Positions 1-9,615 are shown, counted from the first letter of the stretch. The stretch: DNA of 64,000 nt from Zunongwangia sp. HGR-M22 (GCF_027594425.1 NZ_CP115159.1:3743001-3807000); one strand, 5' to 3'. Numbers and translations: made by a program. The notes: generated from the sequence alone by a model not told the origin.

Positions 1-677
1 ATATGGTAGATACGGTACTTCAGTTTGAAGGAGATCGTAATCACGTATACCGAATTTTAAGAGCTAATAAAAACCGCTTTGGAAGCACTCACGAATTGGG
101 CATTTACGAAATGCAGGGAAGCGGTTTACGCGAAGTAAGCAATCCTTCAGAAATATTAATTAGTAAAAACGATCAAGATTTAAGCGGTACCGCTATCGCA
201 AGTACTTTAGAAGGAATGCGCCCGCTAATGATTGAGATTCAGGCATTAGTAAGCACTGCTGTTTATGGAACTCCGCAACGCTCAGCAACCGGCTATAATG
301 TTAAGCGACTTAATATGCTTTTAGCCGTTTTAGAAAAGCGTGCAGGCTTCAGATTAGGCGCAAAAGATGTTTTTCTAAATATCACTGGCGGAATTAGCGT
401 AGATGATCCTGCAATTGATCTTGCCGTTGTCGCAGCCATTCTCTCTTCTAACGAGGATATTGCTATTGAAAAAGATATTTGTTTTGCTGCTGAAGTTGGC
501 TTAGCCGGAGAAATACGCCCAATAACTCGCGCCGATCAAAGAATTTTGGAAGCTGAAAAACTTGGGTTTGCAAAAATTATGATTTCTACTCAAAGTAAAC
601 TTCCAAAATCTAGTTATGCAATTAAGGTAATACGCGTTTCTAAAATAGAAGATGTAGTTAGCCATTTATTTGAATAA
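1..677 (+). CDS. radA: DNA repair protein RadA (Sms), C-terminal half, cut by window start
   Basis: RadA is a RecA-like ATPase that promotes branch migration during recombinational repair. The window enters the gene in mid-reading frame (codons in phase with base 3), so the zinc finger and Walker A are missing. What remains is the end of the ATPase domain with the family-specific KNRFGST motif near fragment residue 23, followed by the Lon-protease-like C-terminal domain (about residues 75-224), including the stretch LNITGGISVDDPAIDLAV. A full RadA is about 450 residues, so roughly half is present. The reading frame is open and ends normally. Identity is very secure from the KNRFG motif plus the Lon-like domain. 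Confidence 0.95.
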   Translation, partial: MVDTVLQFEGDRNHVYRILRANKNRFGSTHELGIYEMQGSGLREVSNPSEILISKNDQDLSGTAIASTLEGMRPLMIEIQALVSTAVYGTPQRSATGYNVKRLNMLLAVLEKRAGFRLGAKDVFLNITGGISVDDPAIDLAVVAAILSSNEDIAIEKDICFAAEVGLAGEIRPITRADQRILEAEKLGFAKIMISTQSKLPKSSYAIKVIRVSKIEDVVSHLFE

Positions 678-728
678 ATACTGGCACAATTACTGCGTCT
701 ATTTTACTGAAAAAGAAAAAATTAGACG

Positions 729-1853
729 TTGAAGCATTTTTTATATTACATACTATTAGCTGTTTTTTTTGCCTCTTGCTCTCGCCTAAATAAAGCAACC
801 GACTTTATTACTAACCCCAGTGCAAAAGAAGTTTATAAGAGAGATTACAATATTTCAGATGAATTATTTACAATCTGGGAACAGCAACATGATTTAGGAT
901 TAAAGGACAGCTTAAAAATCGATTTACCTTATGTAGAAAATGGTCATTTTATGTCTAAATCTTTCCCAATTTATGCTTACGAACTCAATTTAAATGCAGG
1001 AGAAATTTTTGATTTTGAAATTTTTACCGATTCTATAAACGATCTTGTTTTTATCGATTTTTACCGCATGATCGATAACAGCTTAAAAGATTTTAAAAAA
1101 ATTGAAAGTGCTGAAATTGGTCAAAAATTATTTCAATATGAGATCAAAGAATCTGGACTGTACAAAATAGTAATTCAACCAGCCATAGAAACTCAGGCAG
1201 AATTTGTATTCAAATTTAAAAGTAAACCGGCTTATATATTTCCGGTAGCTGATGGAAAGAACCATAATATACAAAGTTATTGGGGCGCTGCTCGCGATGG
1301 TGGTGCCAGAAATCATGAAGGTATCGATATTTTTGCGAATCGAGGCACGCCTGTACTCGCTGCAACCAGTGGACGTATTGGTTTTACCGGCGAAAAAGGC
1401 TTAGGGGGAAAACAAGTTTGGCTTAGAGATACTAAAAGAGGACAATCATTATATTATGCACATTTAGACAGTATTGCTAAAACCTCGGGAAATGTAAATG
1501 CGGGTGATACTTTGGGTTTTGTAGGAAATACCGGAAACGCAAGAACTACTCCGCCTCACTTGCACTTTGGAATCTATAAACATGGCGCCATTAATCCGCT
1601 ATACTTTGTAAAACAAGCTGAAGAATTTAAGCCCCAAATAGCAAAATTCGATAAAAAATCGACCAATTTGATCACCAAAAGCAGTATTGCGAATCTTCGA
1701 GACAAACCTACAACTTCCAAATCCCAAATCTTAGGACAAGCGAAAAATCAGGATACGCTTCAACTTTTAGGAAAAACTGGTGATTGGTACCATGTTCGCC
1801 CTAAAAACAAAAGCGCATCGTTTATTCATGAAAGTTTAGTGGCTCCGTTGTAA
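729..1853 (+). CDS. M23 family metallopeptidase lipoprotein with C-terminal SH3-like domain
   Basis: This is a probable peptidoglycan endopeptidase of the LytM/M23 zinc family, anchored as a lipoprotein (N-terminus hydrophobic, then lipobox FASC at about residues 14-17). The M23 domain lies around residues 190-295 and has the zinc ligands in HEGIDIF and the HLHFG motif. A bacterial SH3-like domain (ANLRDKPTTSKSQ...) occupies about residues 315-374 and would bind cell wall. The region between signal and M23 domain is not recognised. The start is TTG at 729; it is chosen because it gives a complete lipoprotein signal and no nearby ATG does. It follows radA by about 50 bases and may be cotranscribed with it. 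Confidence 0.85.
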   Translation: MKHFLYYILLAVFFASCSRLNKATDFITNPSAKEVYKRDYNISDELFTIWEQQHDLGLKDSLKIDLPYVENGHFMSKSFPIYAYELNLNAGEIFDFEIFTDSINDLVFIDFYRMIDNSLKDFKKIESAEIGQKLFQYEIKESGLYKIVIQPAIETQAEFVFKFKSKPAYIFPVADGKNHNIQSYWGAARDGGARNHEGIDIFANRGTPVLAATSGRIGFTGEKGLGGKQVWLRDTKRGQSLYYAHLDSIAKTSGNVNAGDTLGFVGNTGNARTTPPHLHFGIYKHGAINPLYFVKQAEEFKPQIAKFDKKSTNLITKSSIANLRDKPTTSKSQILGQAKNQDTLQLLGKTGDWYHVRPKNKSASFIHESLVAPL

Positions 1854-1961
1854 TTCAGCTCGCAGCTGTTAGCTGTGAAAAAGTAGCTTAGAAATATCGA
1901 ATCTTATTTAATAGTCGATCTTGAATCTTATATCTAAAAGCGGAGCGATCTAACATCTAAT
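1854..1961. other. Intergenic stretch with repetitive short words
   Basis: This short convergent gap between the M23 gene and the aldo/keto reductase gene is built of related words such as ATCTTATATCTAAA and GATCTAACATCTAA, plus CAGCTGTTAGCTG. No open frame, T-run terminator or tRNA is visible. It resembles degenerate dispersed repeat DNA, but only this copy is present in the window. Confidence 0.35.
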
Positions 1962-2999
1962 TTAAGGCGCCGGATTTGGATATTTTTCATGCACTTTTTC
2001 GATATCTTCCAAAACCTCATCAGAAAGTTTGAGATCGATACTGGCAATATTTTCTTTTAACTGATCCATTTTAGTGGCGCCAATAATATTACTAGTCACA
2101 AAAGGCTGCTCATTTACAAAAGCAAGTGCCATTTGCGTCATCGATAACTCGTGTTTTAACGCAACTTCTTTGTAGGCTTTAGTAGCTTCCACTGCTACTT
2201 CTCCGGAATATCTTTTATACTGCGGAAACAAGCTTAGGCGTGTATTCTCTACAATACCGTTTAGGTGCTTTCCTGAAAGTGTTCCCATTCCCAGCGGAGA
2301 ATAAGGCAATAATCCTACATTTTCGCGATGAAGCACTTCAGTAAGCCCTATTTCATCTTTTCGATTCAGCAAACTATATGGATTTTGAACCGTGATCATT
2401 TTCGGCAAATCATGAAGTCGACTTTCTTCTAAAAACCGACTTAACCCATAAGCAGTCTCATTAGACAAACCAACATGACGCACCTTTCCGGTTTTTACCA
2501 ATTCCTGAAGGTTTTCTAAAACAGCTTTAAAATTATCCTGCCACTCTTCATTTTCCTGATGTTTATAACCACGTTTTCCGAAGAAATTAGTGTTTCGTTC
2601 TGGCCAGTGCAATTGATAAAGATCTAAATAATCGGTGTTTAATCGCTTAAGACTTTTATCGATCGCGTCGTTAATCGCCTCTTTACTGAAGCCCATATTC
2701 TCACGAACATGAGAAACCATCTCTGCCGGGCCGGCAACTTTAGATGCCAAAACGATATCTTTTCGTTTACCCGTTTTCTTTAGCCAGCTCCCAATAATTT
2801 CCTCTGTACTTCCCTGCGTTTCTGGCTTTGCCGGCACCGAATACATTTCGGCGGTGTCCAAAAAATTCACACCTTGATCGAGCGCATATTCAATCTGCTC
2901 GTGGCCTTCGGCTTCTGTGTTTTGTTCTCCCCAGGTCATCGTTCCCAGGCAGATCTTACTTACTTTAATATCGGTATTTGGTAGCGTAGTATATTTCAT
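1962..2999 (-). CDS. Aldo/keto reductase, Tas-like
   Basis: This is an NADP(H)-dependent oxidoreductase of the aldo/keto reductase superfamily, cytoplasmic, with a TIM-barrel fold. The N-terminus (KVSKICLGTMTWGEQN, then FLDTAEMYSVP) closely follows E. coli Tas, and the catalytic residues Asp and Tyr in DTAEMY are present, as are the family motifs LDLYQLHWPER and LLPYSPLGMGTLSGK. Length is 345 residues, normal for the family. The reading frame is open upstream to 3083, but the family start is the internal Met at 2999 (MKYTTLPNTDIKV). The physiological substrate cannot be read from the sequence. A hairpin terminator of the preceding ompA-like gene lies just upstream, so it is probably transcribed separately. 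Confidence 0.88.
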   Translation of the reverse strand: MKYTTLPNTDIKVSKICLGTMTWGEQNTEAEGHEQIEYALDQGVNFLDTAEMYSVPAKPETQGSTEEIIGSWLKKTGKRKDIVLASKVAGPAEMVSHVRENMGFSKEAINDAIDKSLKRLNTDYLDLYQLHWPERNTNFFGKRGYKHQENEEWQDNFKAVLENLQELVKTGKVRHVGLSNETAYGLSRFLEESRLHDLPKMITVQNPYSLLNRKDEIGLTEVLHRENVGLLPYSPLGMGTLSGKHLNGIVENTRLSLFPQYKRYSGEVAVEATKAYKEVALKHELSMTQMALAFVNEQPFVTSNIIGATKMDQLKENIASIDLKLSDEVLEDIEKVHEKYPNPAP

Positions 3000-3053
3000 A
3001 ACTTTTTTTATATAAAAATAGTCGTTAAAAACAACGAATTTCAAACAAAGATC

Positions 3054-3093
3054 AAAAAAGAAATGCCCTTCTGAAAACTTCAAAAGGACATTT
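3054..3093 (-). terminator. Rho-independent terminator after the OmpA-like gene
   Basis: On the minus strand a 15-bp stem (AAATGTCCTTTTGAA paired with TTCAGAAGGGCATTT, with two G-U pairs) is followed by a run of Ts. It lies just after the stop of the OmpA-like gene at 3122. Confidence 0.7.
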
Positions 3094-3121
3094 AAATATT
3101 ATTAACTTTCCGTAGAAAATA

Positions 3122-4072
3122 TTAGTCCACTTCATTTAAAAGCTTGGTCACCTCATCTAATTTTGGTGTTAAGATCACTTCGATTCTACGGTTTTTCGCT
3201 TTTCCTTCCGCCGTATCGTTACTAGCCACAGGAGCATATTCACCACGCCCGGCTGCAGTTAAGTTCTGTGGATCGATACTGTTATTTTCTCTTAAAATCT
3301 GTACGATCGCAGTGGCTCTTTTTGTAGAAAGATCCCAGTTATCTTTTAACGGCCCATTGCCACCGTAAGGAACATTATCTGTATGCCCTTCGATTAACAC
3401 ACTAATATCTGGATTTTGAGCCAGTACATTCCCTAACTGATTTACCGCCTGGCGACCATCTGTATTTACCGCCCAGCTACCAGAATTGAAAAGTAATTTG
3501 TTTTCCATAGAAACATATACCTTCCCGTCGCGCTGCTCTACGGTAAGCCCCTTACCTTCAAAATCTGTTAATGCTTTAGAAATTGCATCTTTTAAAGCAT
3601 TCATCTTAGCGTCTTTGGCTGCGATTAAGCCTTCTAACTCATTCACTCGTTTAGAGCGAGCTGCCAAATCTTTCTCTAGTTTTTCTAATCTTGCCTGTTC
3701 AGCAGCGAGTGCTTTCTCTTTTTCTTCAAGCTGCGCTAATAATTCACGATTTTGACGTGAATTTTCTGCAATTGCTGCGGAAGAATTTTCTTCTAAGGCA
3801 TCATACGAACTCTTTAAGTTGTCGTAATTAGATTGCAGGCTAGCCAAATCACTTTTAAGTTTATCCCTTTCAGCAGTAAGACTTTTGTGTTCAGATTTTA
3901 ATTCAGCTAACTCTTCATCTACACCTTTTAATCGATCTAATTCTGAATTGAGCTCTCGATTTTCACGCTTTAAATCGGCATGCCTACTTTCTAGATCTTT
4001 ATAAACTTTTGATGAAACACAAGAAGTAAGCATTAAAACACTTCCTGAAATAGCTAATATGGTTCTTTTCAT
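3122..4072 (-). CDS. OmpA-family peptidoglycan-associated lipoprotein with long coiled coil
   Basis: This envelope protein probably tethers the outer membrane to peptidoglycan. It has a lipoprotein signal with lipobox LTSC (Cys about residue 18), then a long charged heptad-rich coiled coil (about residues 25-165), then an OmpA C-terminal peptidoglycan-binding domain (about 190-305) with IEGHTDNVPYGG and KNRRIEVIL. Length is 316 residues. The stop of the xth gene lies 15 bases upstream of the start, so the two form one transcription unit ending at the hairpin downstream. Proteins of this shape are often labelled MotB-like, but nothing here indicates flagella. The coiled coil was recognised by eye from its E/L/K/S repeats. 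Confidence 0.88.
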   Translation of the reverse strand: MKRTILAISGSVLMLTSCVSSKVYKDLESRHADLKRENRELNSELDRLKGVDEELAELKSEHKSLTAERDKLKSDLASLQSNYDNLKSSYDALEENSSAAIAENSRQNRELLAQLEEKEKALAAEQARLEKLEKDLAARSKRVNELEGLIAAKDAKMNALKDAISKALTDFEGKGLTVEQRDGKVYVSMENKLLFNSGSWAVNTDGRQAVNQLGNVLAQNPDISVLIEGHTDNVPYGGNGPLKDNWDLSTKRATAIVQILRENNSIDPQNLTAAGRGEYAPVASNDTAEGKAKNRRIEVILTPKLDEVTKLLNEVD

Positions 4073-4087
4073 TTCTATAAAATTTAA

Positions 4088-4849
4088 TTATTCCAGCTCT
4101 ACTAAAATAGGACAATGGTCGCTATGATAGGCTTCTGGTAATATAACGGCGCGTTTTAATTTTTCTTGTAAAGGCTCTGCAACTAAATTGTAATCGATTC
4201 GCCATCCTTTATTATTTGCCCTTGCATTCGCTCTGTAGCTCCACCAGGAATACTGATCTGGCTCGTCATTAAAATACCTAAAACTGTCTATAAACCCACT
4301 TTTCATAAAATTATCGATCCATTCGCGCTCTACCGGAAGAAAACCTGATGTATTTTTAAGCCGAACCGGATCGTGAATATCGATTGCTTCGTGACAAATG
4401 TTATAGTCACCACAAATTACAAGATTAGGAACTACACTTTTAAGATTATCGATATATTTCTGAAAATCGGCCATAAACTGAAGCTTAAATTCCAATCTGT
4501 TTATGTTGGTTCCTGAAGGTAAATATAAACTCATCACAGAGCAATTCTCAAAATCAGCTCGGATATTTCGACCTTCAAAATCCATATAATCGATCCCTGT
4601 ACCGTATTCTACATGCTTAGGTTCTATTTTGCTTAAAATTGCAACACCACTGTAACCTTTTTTCTGAGCCGGATACCAGTACTGGTAAGGATAACCCGCT
4701 TCGGTAAATTCATCTAAGTTTAATTGATCTGGATTTGCTTTTATTTCCTGAATACAAATTACATCTGGATCTGCCTGTTGTATCCAATCTAAAAAGCCTT
4801 TTCTTACCGCGGCACGGATTCCGTTTACGTTATAGGAAATTATCTTCAT
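4088..4849 (-). CDS. xth: Exodeoxyribonuclease III
   Basis: This is an AP endonuclease/3'-5' exonuclease of the ExoIII/APE1 family, acting in base excision repair in the cytoplasm. The sequence begins with KIISYNVNGIRAA (metal/DNA-contact Asn7) and IQEIKA (catalytic metal-binding Glu35), has CGDYNICH in the middle (catalytic Asp and Asn) and ends with YHSDHCPILVEL (catalytic Asp-His). Length is 253 residues, standard. A promoter with both boxes lies just upstream (4866-4895). It is first gene of a two-gene unit with the OmpA-like lipoprotein gene. Confidence 0.95.
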   Translation of the reverse strand: MKIISYNVNGIRAAVRKGFLDWIQQADPDVICIQEIKANPDQLNLDEFTEAGYPYQYWYPAQKKGYSGVAILSKIEPKHVEYGTGIDYMDFEGRNIRADFENCSVMSLYLPSGTNINRLEFKLQFMADFQKYIDNLKSVVPNLVICGDYNICHEAIDIHDPVRLKNTSGFLPVEREWIDNFMKSGFIDSFRYFNDEPDQYSWWSYRANARANNKGWRIDYNLVAEPLQEKLKRAVILPEAYHSDHCPILVELE

Positions 4850-4865
4850 GAATTTCGATTTTGGG

Positions 4866-4895
4866 CAAAAATAGCTTTCTTAATTTTTACAGCAA
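4866..4895 (-). promoter_or_regulatory. Flavobacterial promoter for xth
   Basis: On the minus strand TTG (4895-4893) is followed after 19 bases by TATTTTTG (4873-4866), a match to the flavobacterial TTG-N17-23-TAnnTTTG consensus, 16 bases before the xth start codon. Confidence 0.65.
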
Positions 4896-4916
4896 GAGCT
4901 ATCGTATTATAACCTT

Positions 4917-7880
4917 TTATTTCACTATAAATCGTTTCACTTTGCCCACTTTTCTTGTTCCTATTCTCACTAAATATACACCGCGCGCTGCATAAGACAT
5001 ATCTAGGTCGTAAACATATCCATCTTCGGTATTTTCAACTTTATTCTCTAGCATTTTTTGACCTAGCACATTGTGAACGGTAATACGCAGTGGCTCTTTA
5101 TAACTTGTTTCCAGAACTACACGATACTTACCATTATTTTCGTTTAAAACTATTAATTCTGCTTCATTCAGAATAAAGTCCTCGATATCTAAACTAGAAT
5201 CGATAATATTTACTGAATAGTCGTGTGTAGTACCATAATCCATCACATTACATGGATTATTTAGCTCACCATCATAACTAGTATCGCCTGCTCTTATTCT
5301 TAATAAATGCTGACCTAGAGGCGCATTTTCAGGAAGACTAAAATCGTATGAATAGGAGGTATTAGAAGCCAAAAGTGGCTCTGAAGAAATAAGGCGCTCA
5401 TTGGCCTCGAATTCACCATTATCATTCAAATCTATCCACATTGAAAATTTTTCTTCATCTGCGTCTGGATTAAAAAAGGTTTGAACAGTAAGTGTGTAAG
5501 TATCTTCAGATCGATCTAGATCTGTAGAAAAAGTAATATAGTCGCTATACCCATTACTACAAGGGATGCGTTCATTCAAAATATCACCAAGTTCAAAATA
5601 AGAAATACCGTCGCCATAACTGCAATCTGAACCTTCTGGAATACAATTAAGATTTGCAACAAAGGCCTGCTCTATATCATTGGTTGTATCAAAATCGTTC
5701 TCTAAAGCTGTACCAGACGTTATGCGGTAACGACCATCTTTAGAAAGATTAGCATTTTGTTGAAAATTAAAAACTGAATTTTCACCCACAGCAATACTAC
5801 CAGCAAAGATTTCTTCAACTCGATTATTGTTACCTATTTGATACCACACAGGGATATTGCTTTGAGCTTCTCCTCCAAAATTTTCTATAGTGACTGAAAT
5901 TTGCTCATTATCGCCTAAATTCTCTCTGGTTGATGGTGCATTAATAGCGGTAACACCAACATCATTTGGCGGTAAATTTTGCACTATTTTTGTAATCGTA
6001 TCATTTTCTGAATTTTGATCTCCCTCTAAATTTGTTCTAGCGAAGACCTCATAACTTCTACCTATTTCTGAAAAGTTTCCGGTTTCTGAAAATGTAAATT
6101 TTTCCGAAGAAGAGCCCTCAATCCTGTCTGTAAAAATTTCGGTTACTGTTTTCCCATCTAAAGTATAACTCACAGGAATATTCGATTGCGAGTTTGCACC
6201 AAAATTTCTTAAGGTTATTGTTATTTTTTCATTTTCTCCAAGCGTCGCATCTATTGGTGCCGAAATTTCAGTAACACCCACGTCTCTGGTAAAATCTGGA
6301 GCTAACCTAAATTTCGCTATCCTATTAATTCGATTATTTCCTTCAAAATATTCGGCATTGTGCCAAAAGGTTAAACCATCAAGTGGATCTACTGTTAGAT
6401 GCGCATAATCTCCATATCGTGTACTGGGGTTAGGACTATTCCCTTCCACAATACTTTGCTCCTCTAGTGTCATTACACCCAACTCGTCATCTCTATACCT
6501 ACCAGTATATCTTATAGAAGGATAAATAGGGTTTGCAGGGCTGTCATCCAAAATTGTAAATCCCAAACCAATATTTCCCATATCATCTATACCAATACTA
6601 CCGCTAAAACGATCACTTTTATCTGGTGCATATGTTCCTTCTTGATATACACTCCACTCGCCATCGTCGCTATATTGTCTTAATTCATACCATCTAATCC
6701 CGGCATGCTCGGCTTGTGTAGGATCTACATCTACCACAAAATTCATCACTACTGAATTATGATCGGCAAATCTTCGATATTGCGTCATATACATCATGGT
6801 TGCCTGCAAAGCGTCTATATCTGGAGCTTCATTTGGCTGAGATAGATTACTGAAAGATCCTCCATCGAAAGTTGCCGTAAATGGTGACACGCCGCTAGAT
6901 GAACCTAACTCCTGAGATTCTTCTATAGTTGAATTAGATAAATCTTCCCAATCTACGTTAACCAGCCAAATTTTTAAATGATCTTCTGGCACTCCTGCCC
7001 ACGCATCGTCCTGAAGGTAGATAATTGGTGCATTTCCTCTAGGCGGCATATTTTCTCCCATTGCATTAAAACCAGCAGGACTATAAAATCCATTAGTTTC
7101 TATCCCAGGCAAAGGAAAAGAGACAAATTGCGCTGTTTCTCCAATCAACATACGATCACGCTCCATCACATAAATTACCTGACTTTGGTCTGCCGTATTA
7201 GAATTCTTGTTTGTGGTAATATAATATCCATCACTCCAAACTGAAATTTTAGGATAATCTGGCAGCACATTATTTGTAGAAAAACGATAGGTATACCATC
7301 CATCATTAACGGGATCTGCCCCCCTACTAACTGCGATTAAAAAACTATTGGGAGTATCGCTAAACTGACTTATTAAAAATCGATCTGCAAATTGATCGTA
7401 AACTACGATAGGGTCTCCTAAAGTTTCGCCTTCAAACTCTCCTCCTATGCTTGCCAAAGAAGCGGGCTGCATAAGAATATTACCTTCTTTATCATAGATC
7501 GAAAACGCAGAATTCCATGCATTTAGGTAGTGATTTAATCCTGCTACACCCGTAGGATCAGATGGTGTAGAACGAGTGGTAACTGCATCAAAAGATAAGG
7601 ATGGCAGCCTAGAAGGCACTAAACCTTTCTTGCTTTGCAAAGCAGGATCTACTCCCTTTGGGTATCCTTTACCAGGAATAACTTTATTAATTCCGCGATT
7701 TCTAGGATTATATATTTTGTGTTCATTTTTTGGAGGCACCAATCGACTTTCTGAGATCGACGATGAAAATATTGCTTGAGCGGAATCCCGAAAAACGGGT
7801 TTCGCGATATCCTTTTGTGCAAAAGATTGAATCTGAAAAAAGGTGCAAAATATAAGTAGTAAAAATAATTTCTTGTTCAT
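4917..7880 (-). CDS. Large secreted protein with CARDB and GEVED domains and a T9SS sorting signal
   Basis: This 987-residue exported protein has a Sec signal peptide ending at SFAQ (about residue 22). The long N-terminal half (about 90-540) has repeated W/Y/D motifs such as YDQFADRFLISQFS and reads like a beta-propeller. Two CARDB-like repeats follow (about 545-750, both starting DVGVT), then a GEVED domain with WIDLNDNGEFEANERL (about 760-890). The last 80 residues form a type A type IX secretion signal with YLVRIGTRKVGKVKRFIVK at the end. It should be carried across the outer membrane by the T9SS and be cell-surface bound or released. No catalytic motif was recognised, so its target is unknown; adhesion or binding of an extracellular ligand is an inference. 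It stands as a single gene. Confidence 0.82.
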   Translation of the reverse strand: MNKKLFLLLIFCTFFQIQSFAQKDIAKPVFRDSAQAIFSSSISESRLVPPKNEHKIYNPRNRGINKVIPGKGYPKGVDPALQSKKGLVPSRLPSLSFDAVTTRSTPSDPTGVAGLNHYLNAWNSAFSIYDKEGNILMQPASLASIGGEFEGETLGDPIVVYDQFADRFLISQFSDTPNSFLIAVSRGADPVNDGWYTYRFSTNNVLPDYPKISVWSDGYYITTNKNSNTADQSQVIYVMERDRMLIGETAQFVSFPLPGIETNGFYSPAGFNAMGENMPPRGNAPIIYLQDDAWAGVPEDHLKIWLVNVDWEDLSNSTIEESQELGSSSGVSPFTATFDGGSFSNLSQPNEAPDIDALQATMMYMTQYRRFADHNSVVMNFVVDVDPTQAEHAGIRWYELRQYSDDGEWSVYQEGTYAPDKSDRFSGSIGIDDMGNIGLGFTILDDSPANPIYPSIRYTGRYRDDELGVMTLEEQSIVEGNSPNPSTRYGDYAHLTVDPLDGLTFWHNAEYFEGNNRINRIAKFRLAPDFTRDVGVTEISAPIDATLGENEKITITLRNFGANSQSNIPVSYTLDGKTVTEIFTDRIEGSSSEKFTFSETGNFSEIGRSYEVFARTNLEGDQNSENDTITKIVQNLPPNDVGVTAINAPSTRENLGDNEQISVTIENFGGEAQSNIPVWYQIGNNNRVEEIFAGSIAVGENSVFNFQQNANLSKDGRYRITSGTALENDFDTTNDIEQAFVANLNCIPEGSDCSYGDGISYFELGDILNERIPCSNGYSDYITFSTDLDRSEDTYTLTVQTFFNPDADEEKFSMWIDLNDNGEFEANERLISSEPLLASNTSYSYDFSLPENAPLGQHLLRIRAGDTSYDGELNNPCNVMDYGTTHDYSVNIIDSSLDIEDFILNEAELIVLNENNGKYRVVLETSYKEPLRITVHNVLGQKMLENKVENTEDGYVYDLDMSYAARGVYLVRIGTRKVGKVKRFIVK

Positions 7881-7910
7881 TCGGGCATTTTAAATCTTCG
7901 CAGGCTGTCT

Positions 7911-7918
7911 CAAAATTA
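7911..7918 (-). promoter_or_regulatory. Candidate -7 box for the T9SS protein gene
   Basis: TAATTTTG on the minus strand matches TAnnTTTG, 30 bases upstream of the start codon. No clear -33 box was seen. Confidence 0.4.
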
Positions 7919-7978
7919 AATAATTAAAGCCTTAAAACTGCGAATAATTTAATGCAATTCAGAAAATACCTCGTGAAA

Positions 7979-8012
7979 TAAAAAAAGCAGGTAAAAATTA
8001 TTACCTGCTTTT
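7979..8012 (-). terminator. Terminator of the zinc metallopeptidase gene
   Basis: AAAAGCAGGTAA and TTACCTGCTTTT form a 12-bp stem followed by Ts on the minus strand, 22 bases past the stop of the upstream gene. Confidence 0.75.
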
Positions 8013-8034
8013 CGCCTAAATCGTATACTATATT

Positions 8035-8724
8035 TTAATCTCTGGACCCCATAAAAATTCCTATGAAGTATAGAAGGGTCGCCAACGATCCAAGAGCCGC
8101 AACTACATATGTTCTTGCAGCCCATTTTAGAGAGTCCTTTGCTGCATCGTGTTCTTGACCAGTTAACATATTTTCGGTTTCCAACCAAGCTAAAGCCCTA
8201 TTACTCGCATCGTATTCTACAGGAAGTGTTATAAAACTAAACAGTGTTCCTAATCCAAAAAGTACAATTCCGATAAAGAAAATAGTCGGCCCCATGGTGC
8301 TAGTATAAAGCAATACCAAACCTGCCAATATCACCCATTGTGATAAGTTTGAAGCCACACTTACTACCGGAACTAGCGCACTTCGCATTTTTAACCAGCC
8401 ATAAGCATTAGCATGTTGCACTGCGTGGCCACATTCGTGAGCAGCAACCGCTGCTGCAGCTGCATTTCGTTGCGAATAAACACCCTCACTAAGATTAACC
8501 GTTTTTTTACTGGGATTGTAATGATCTGAAAGCATACCGGGTGTAGAAATTACATTTACATCTGTAATTCCGTTATCACGCAGCATTTTTTCAGCAATCT
8601 CTTTACCACTCATTCCATTTTGCAATTGCATTTTGGAATACTTCTTAAACTTACTTTTAAGCTTATTGCTTACATACAGGCTCACGATAAACATGATTCC
8701 TGCTATTAAATAATATCCAATCAT
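8035..8724 (-). CDS. Membrane zinc metallopeptidase, YugP/Zn_peptidase_2 family
   Basis: This integral membrane zinc protease (family of B. subtilis YugP) has an N-terminal transmembrane segment (about residues 3-20), a cytosolic or periplasmic catalytic stretch with the zinc motif HECGHAVQHA (His96, Glu97, His100), and two or three further transmembrane segments (about 115-165 and 205-225). Length is 229 residues, as expected. The sequence TPGMLSDHYNPSKKTVNLS just before the motif is typical of the family. Its substrate is unknown. It is a single-gene unit with its own terminator. Confidence 0.9.
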   Translation of the reverse strand: MIGYYLIAGIMFIVSLYVSNKLKSKFKKYSKMQLQNGMSGKEIAEKMLRDNGITDVNVISTPGMLSDHYNPSKKTVNLSEGVYSQRNAAAAAVAAHECGHAVQHANAYGWLKMRSALVPVVSVASNLSQWVILAGLVLLYTSTMGPTIFFIGIVLFGLGTLFSFITLPVEYDASNRALAWLETENMLTGQEHDAAKDSLKWAARTYVVAALGSLATLLYFIGIFMGSRD

Positions 8725-8875
8725 CTTTTATTCTTTTTCAAATAACTTCAATTTAATGATAACAAAAATCCAGCCATTTTAGCTTCTTAGACACTTTGGC
8801 AAGCGTTTGAAATACTAAATTATTCTTAAGGTTTAGATTTTTAATTGATAAGATTTTTCAAATTAAGATATTAGC

Positions 8876-8883
8876 TATATTTG
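8876..8883 (+). promoter_or_regulatory. -7 box of the pyrH-frr operon
   Basis: TATATTTG matches TAnnTTTG and lies 24 bases before the pyrH ATG. It overlaps a TTG that is in frame with pyrH, which argues that translation starts at the ATG at 8908 and not at that TTG. Confidence 0.55.
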
Positions 8884-8907
8884 CATCAATCATCTTTAAA
8901 ACAAGCC

Positions 8908-9615
8908 ATGCAATACAAAAGAGTACTACTAAAATTATCTGGAGAAGCATTAATGGGAAATCGCCAATATGGTATAGATCCAGAACGATTAGCCGAATAT
9001 GCTGAAGAAGTGAAATCGGTAATAGATCAGGGAATAGAAGTAGCGATTGTTATTGGCGGCGGAAATATTTTTAGAGGTGTTGCAGGTGCAAGTAAAGGAA
9101 TGGATCGTGTACAGGGAGACCACATGGGGATGCTCGCTACGGTTATTAATGGATTAGCTTTGCAAAGTGCACTTGAAGATGCAGAGATCGAAACAAGATT
9201 GCAATCTGCCATAAAAATTAACGAGGTAGCCGAGCCTTTTATTAGAAGAAAAGCAATTAGACATCTTGAAAAAGGTCGTGTGGTAATTTTTGGTGGTGGA
9301 ACAGGAAATCCATATTTTACAACAGATTCTGCTGCAGTTCTTAGAGCAATAGAAATTAAAGCAGATGTAATTTTGAAGGGAACTCGTGTGGACGGAATTT
9401 ACACCGCAGATCCTGAGAAAGATAAAAAAGCAACTAAATTTGATTTTATTTCTTTTGATGATGTTATTAGGAAAGGCCTAAAAGTAATGGATACCACAGC
9501 TTTCACTCTTAGCCAGGAAAACGAGTTACCAATTATTGTTTTCGACATGAATACACCAGGTAATTTAATAAAAGTAGTTACCGGAGAAAATGTGGGAACA
9601 AAAGTGAATTTATAA
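8908..9615 (+). CDS. pyrH: Uridylate kinase (UMP kinase)
   Basis: PyrH phosphorylates UMP to UDP with ATP in pyrimidine nucleotide synthesis and is a hexameric amino-acid-kinase-fold enzyme. The N-terminal [14 protein letters not shown], the glycine-rich [10 protein letters not shown] and the [15 protein letters not shown] motif are all present. Length from the ATG at 8908 is 235 residues, the usual size; the in-frame TTG at 8881 lies inside the promoter box and is not used as start. frr follows 32 bases downstream on the same transcript, a standard arrangement in bacteria. Confidence 0.96.
   Translation: MQYKRVLLKLSGEALMGNRQYGIDPERLAEYAEEVKSVIDQGIEVAIVIGGGNIFRGVAGASKGMDRVQGDHMGMLATVINGLALQSALEDAEIETRLQSAIKINEVAEPFIRRKAIRHLEKGRVVIFGGGTGNPYFTTDSAAVLRAIEIKADVILKGTRVDGIYTADPEKDKKATKFDFISFDDVIRKGLKVMDTTAFTLSQENELPIIVFDMNTPGNLIKVVTGENVGTKVNL

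Noticed and set aside
7949-8188. 79-codon minus-strand frame near the zinc peptidase
   Set aside because: It overlaps the true peptidase gene in another frame and includes its terminator.
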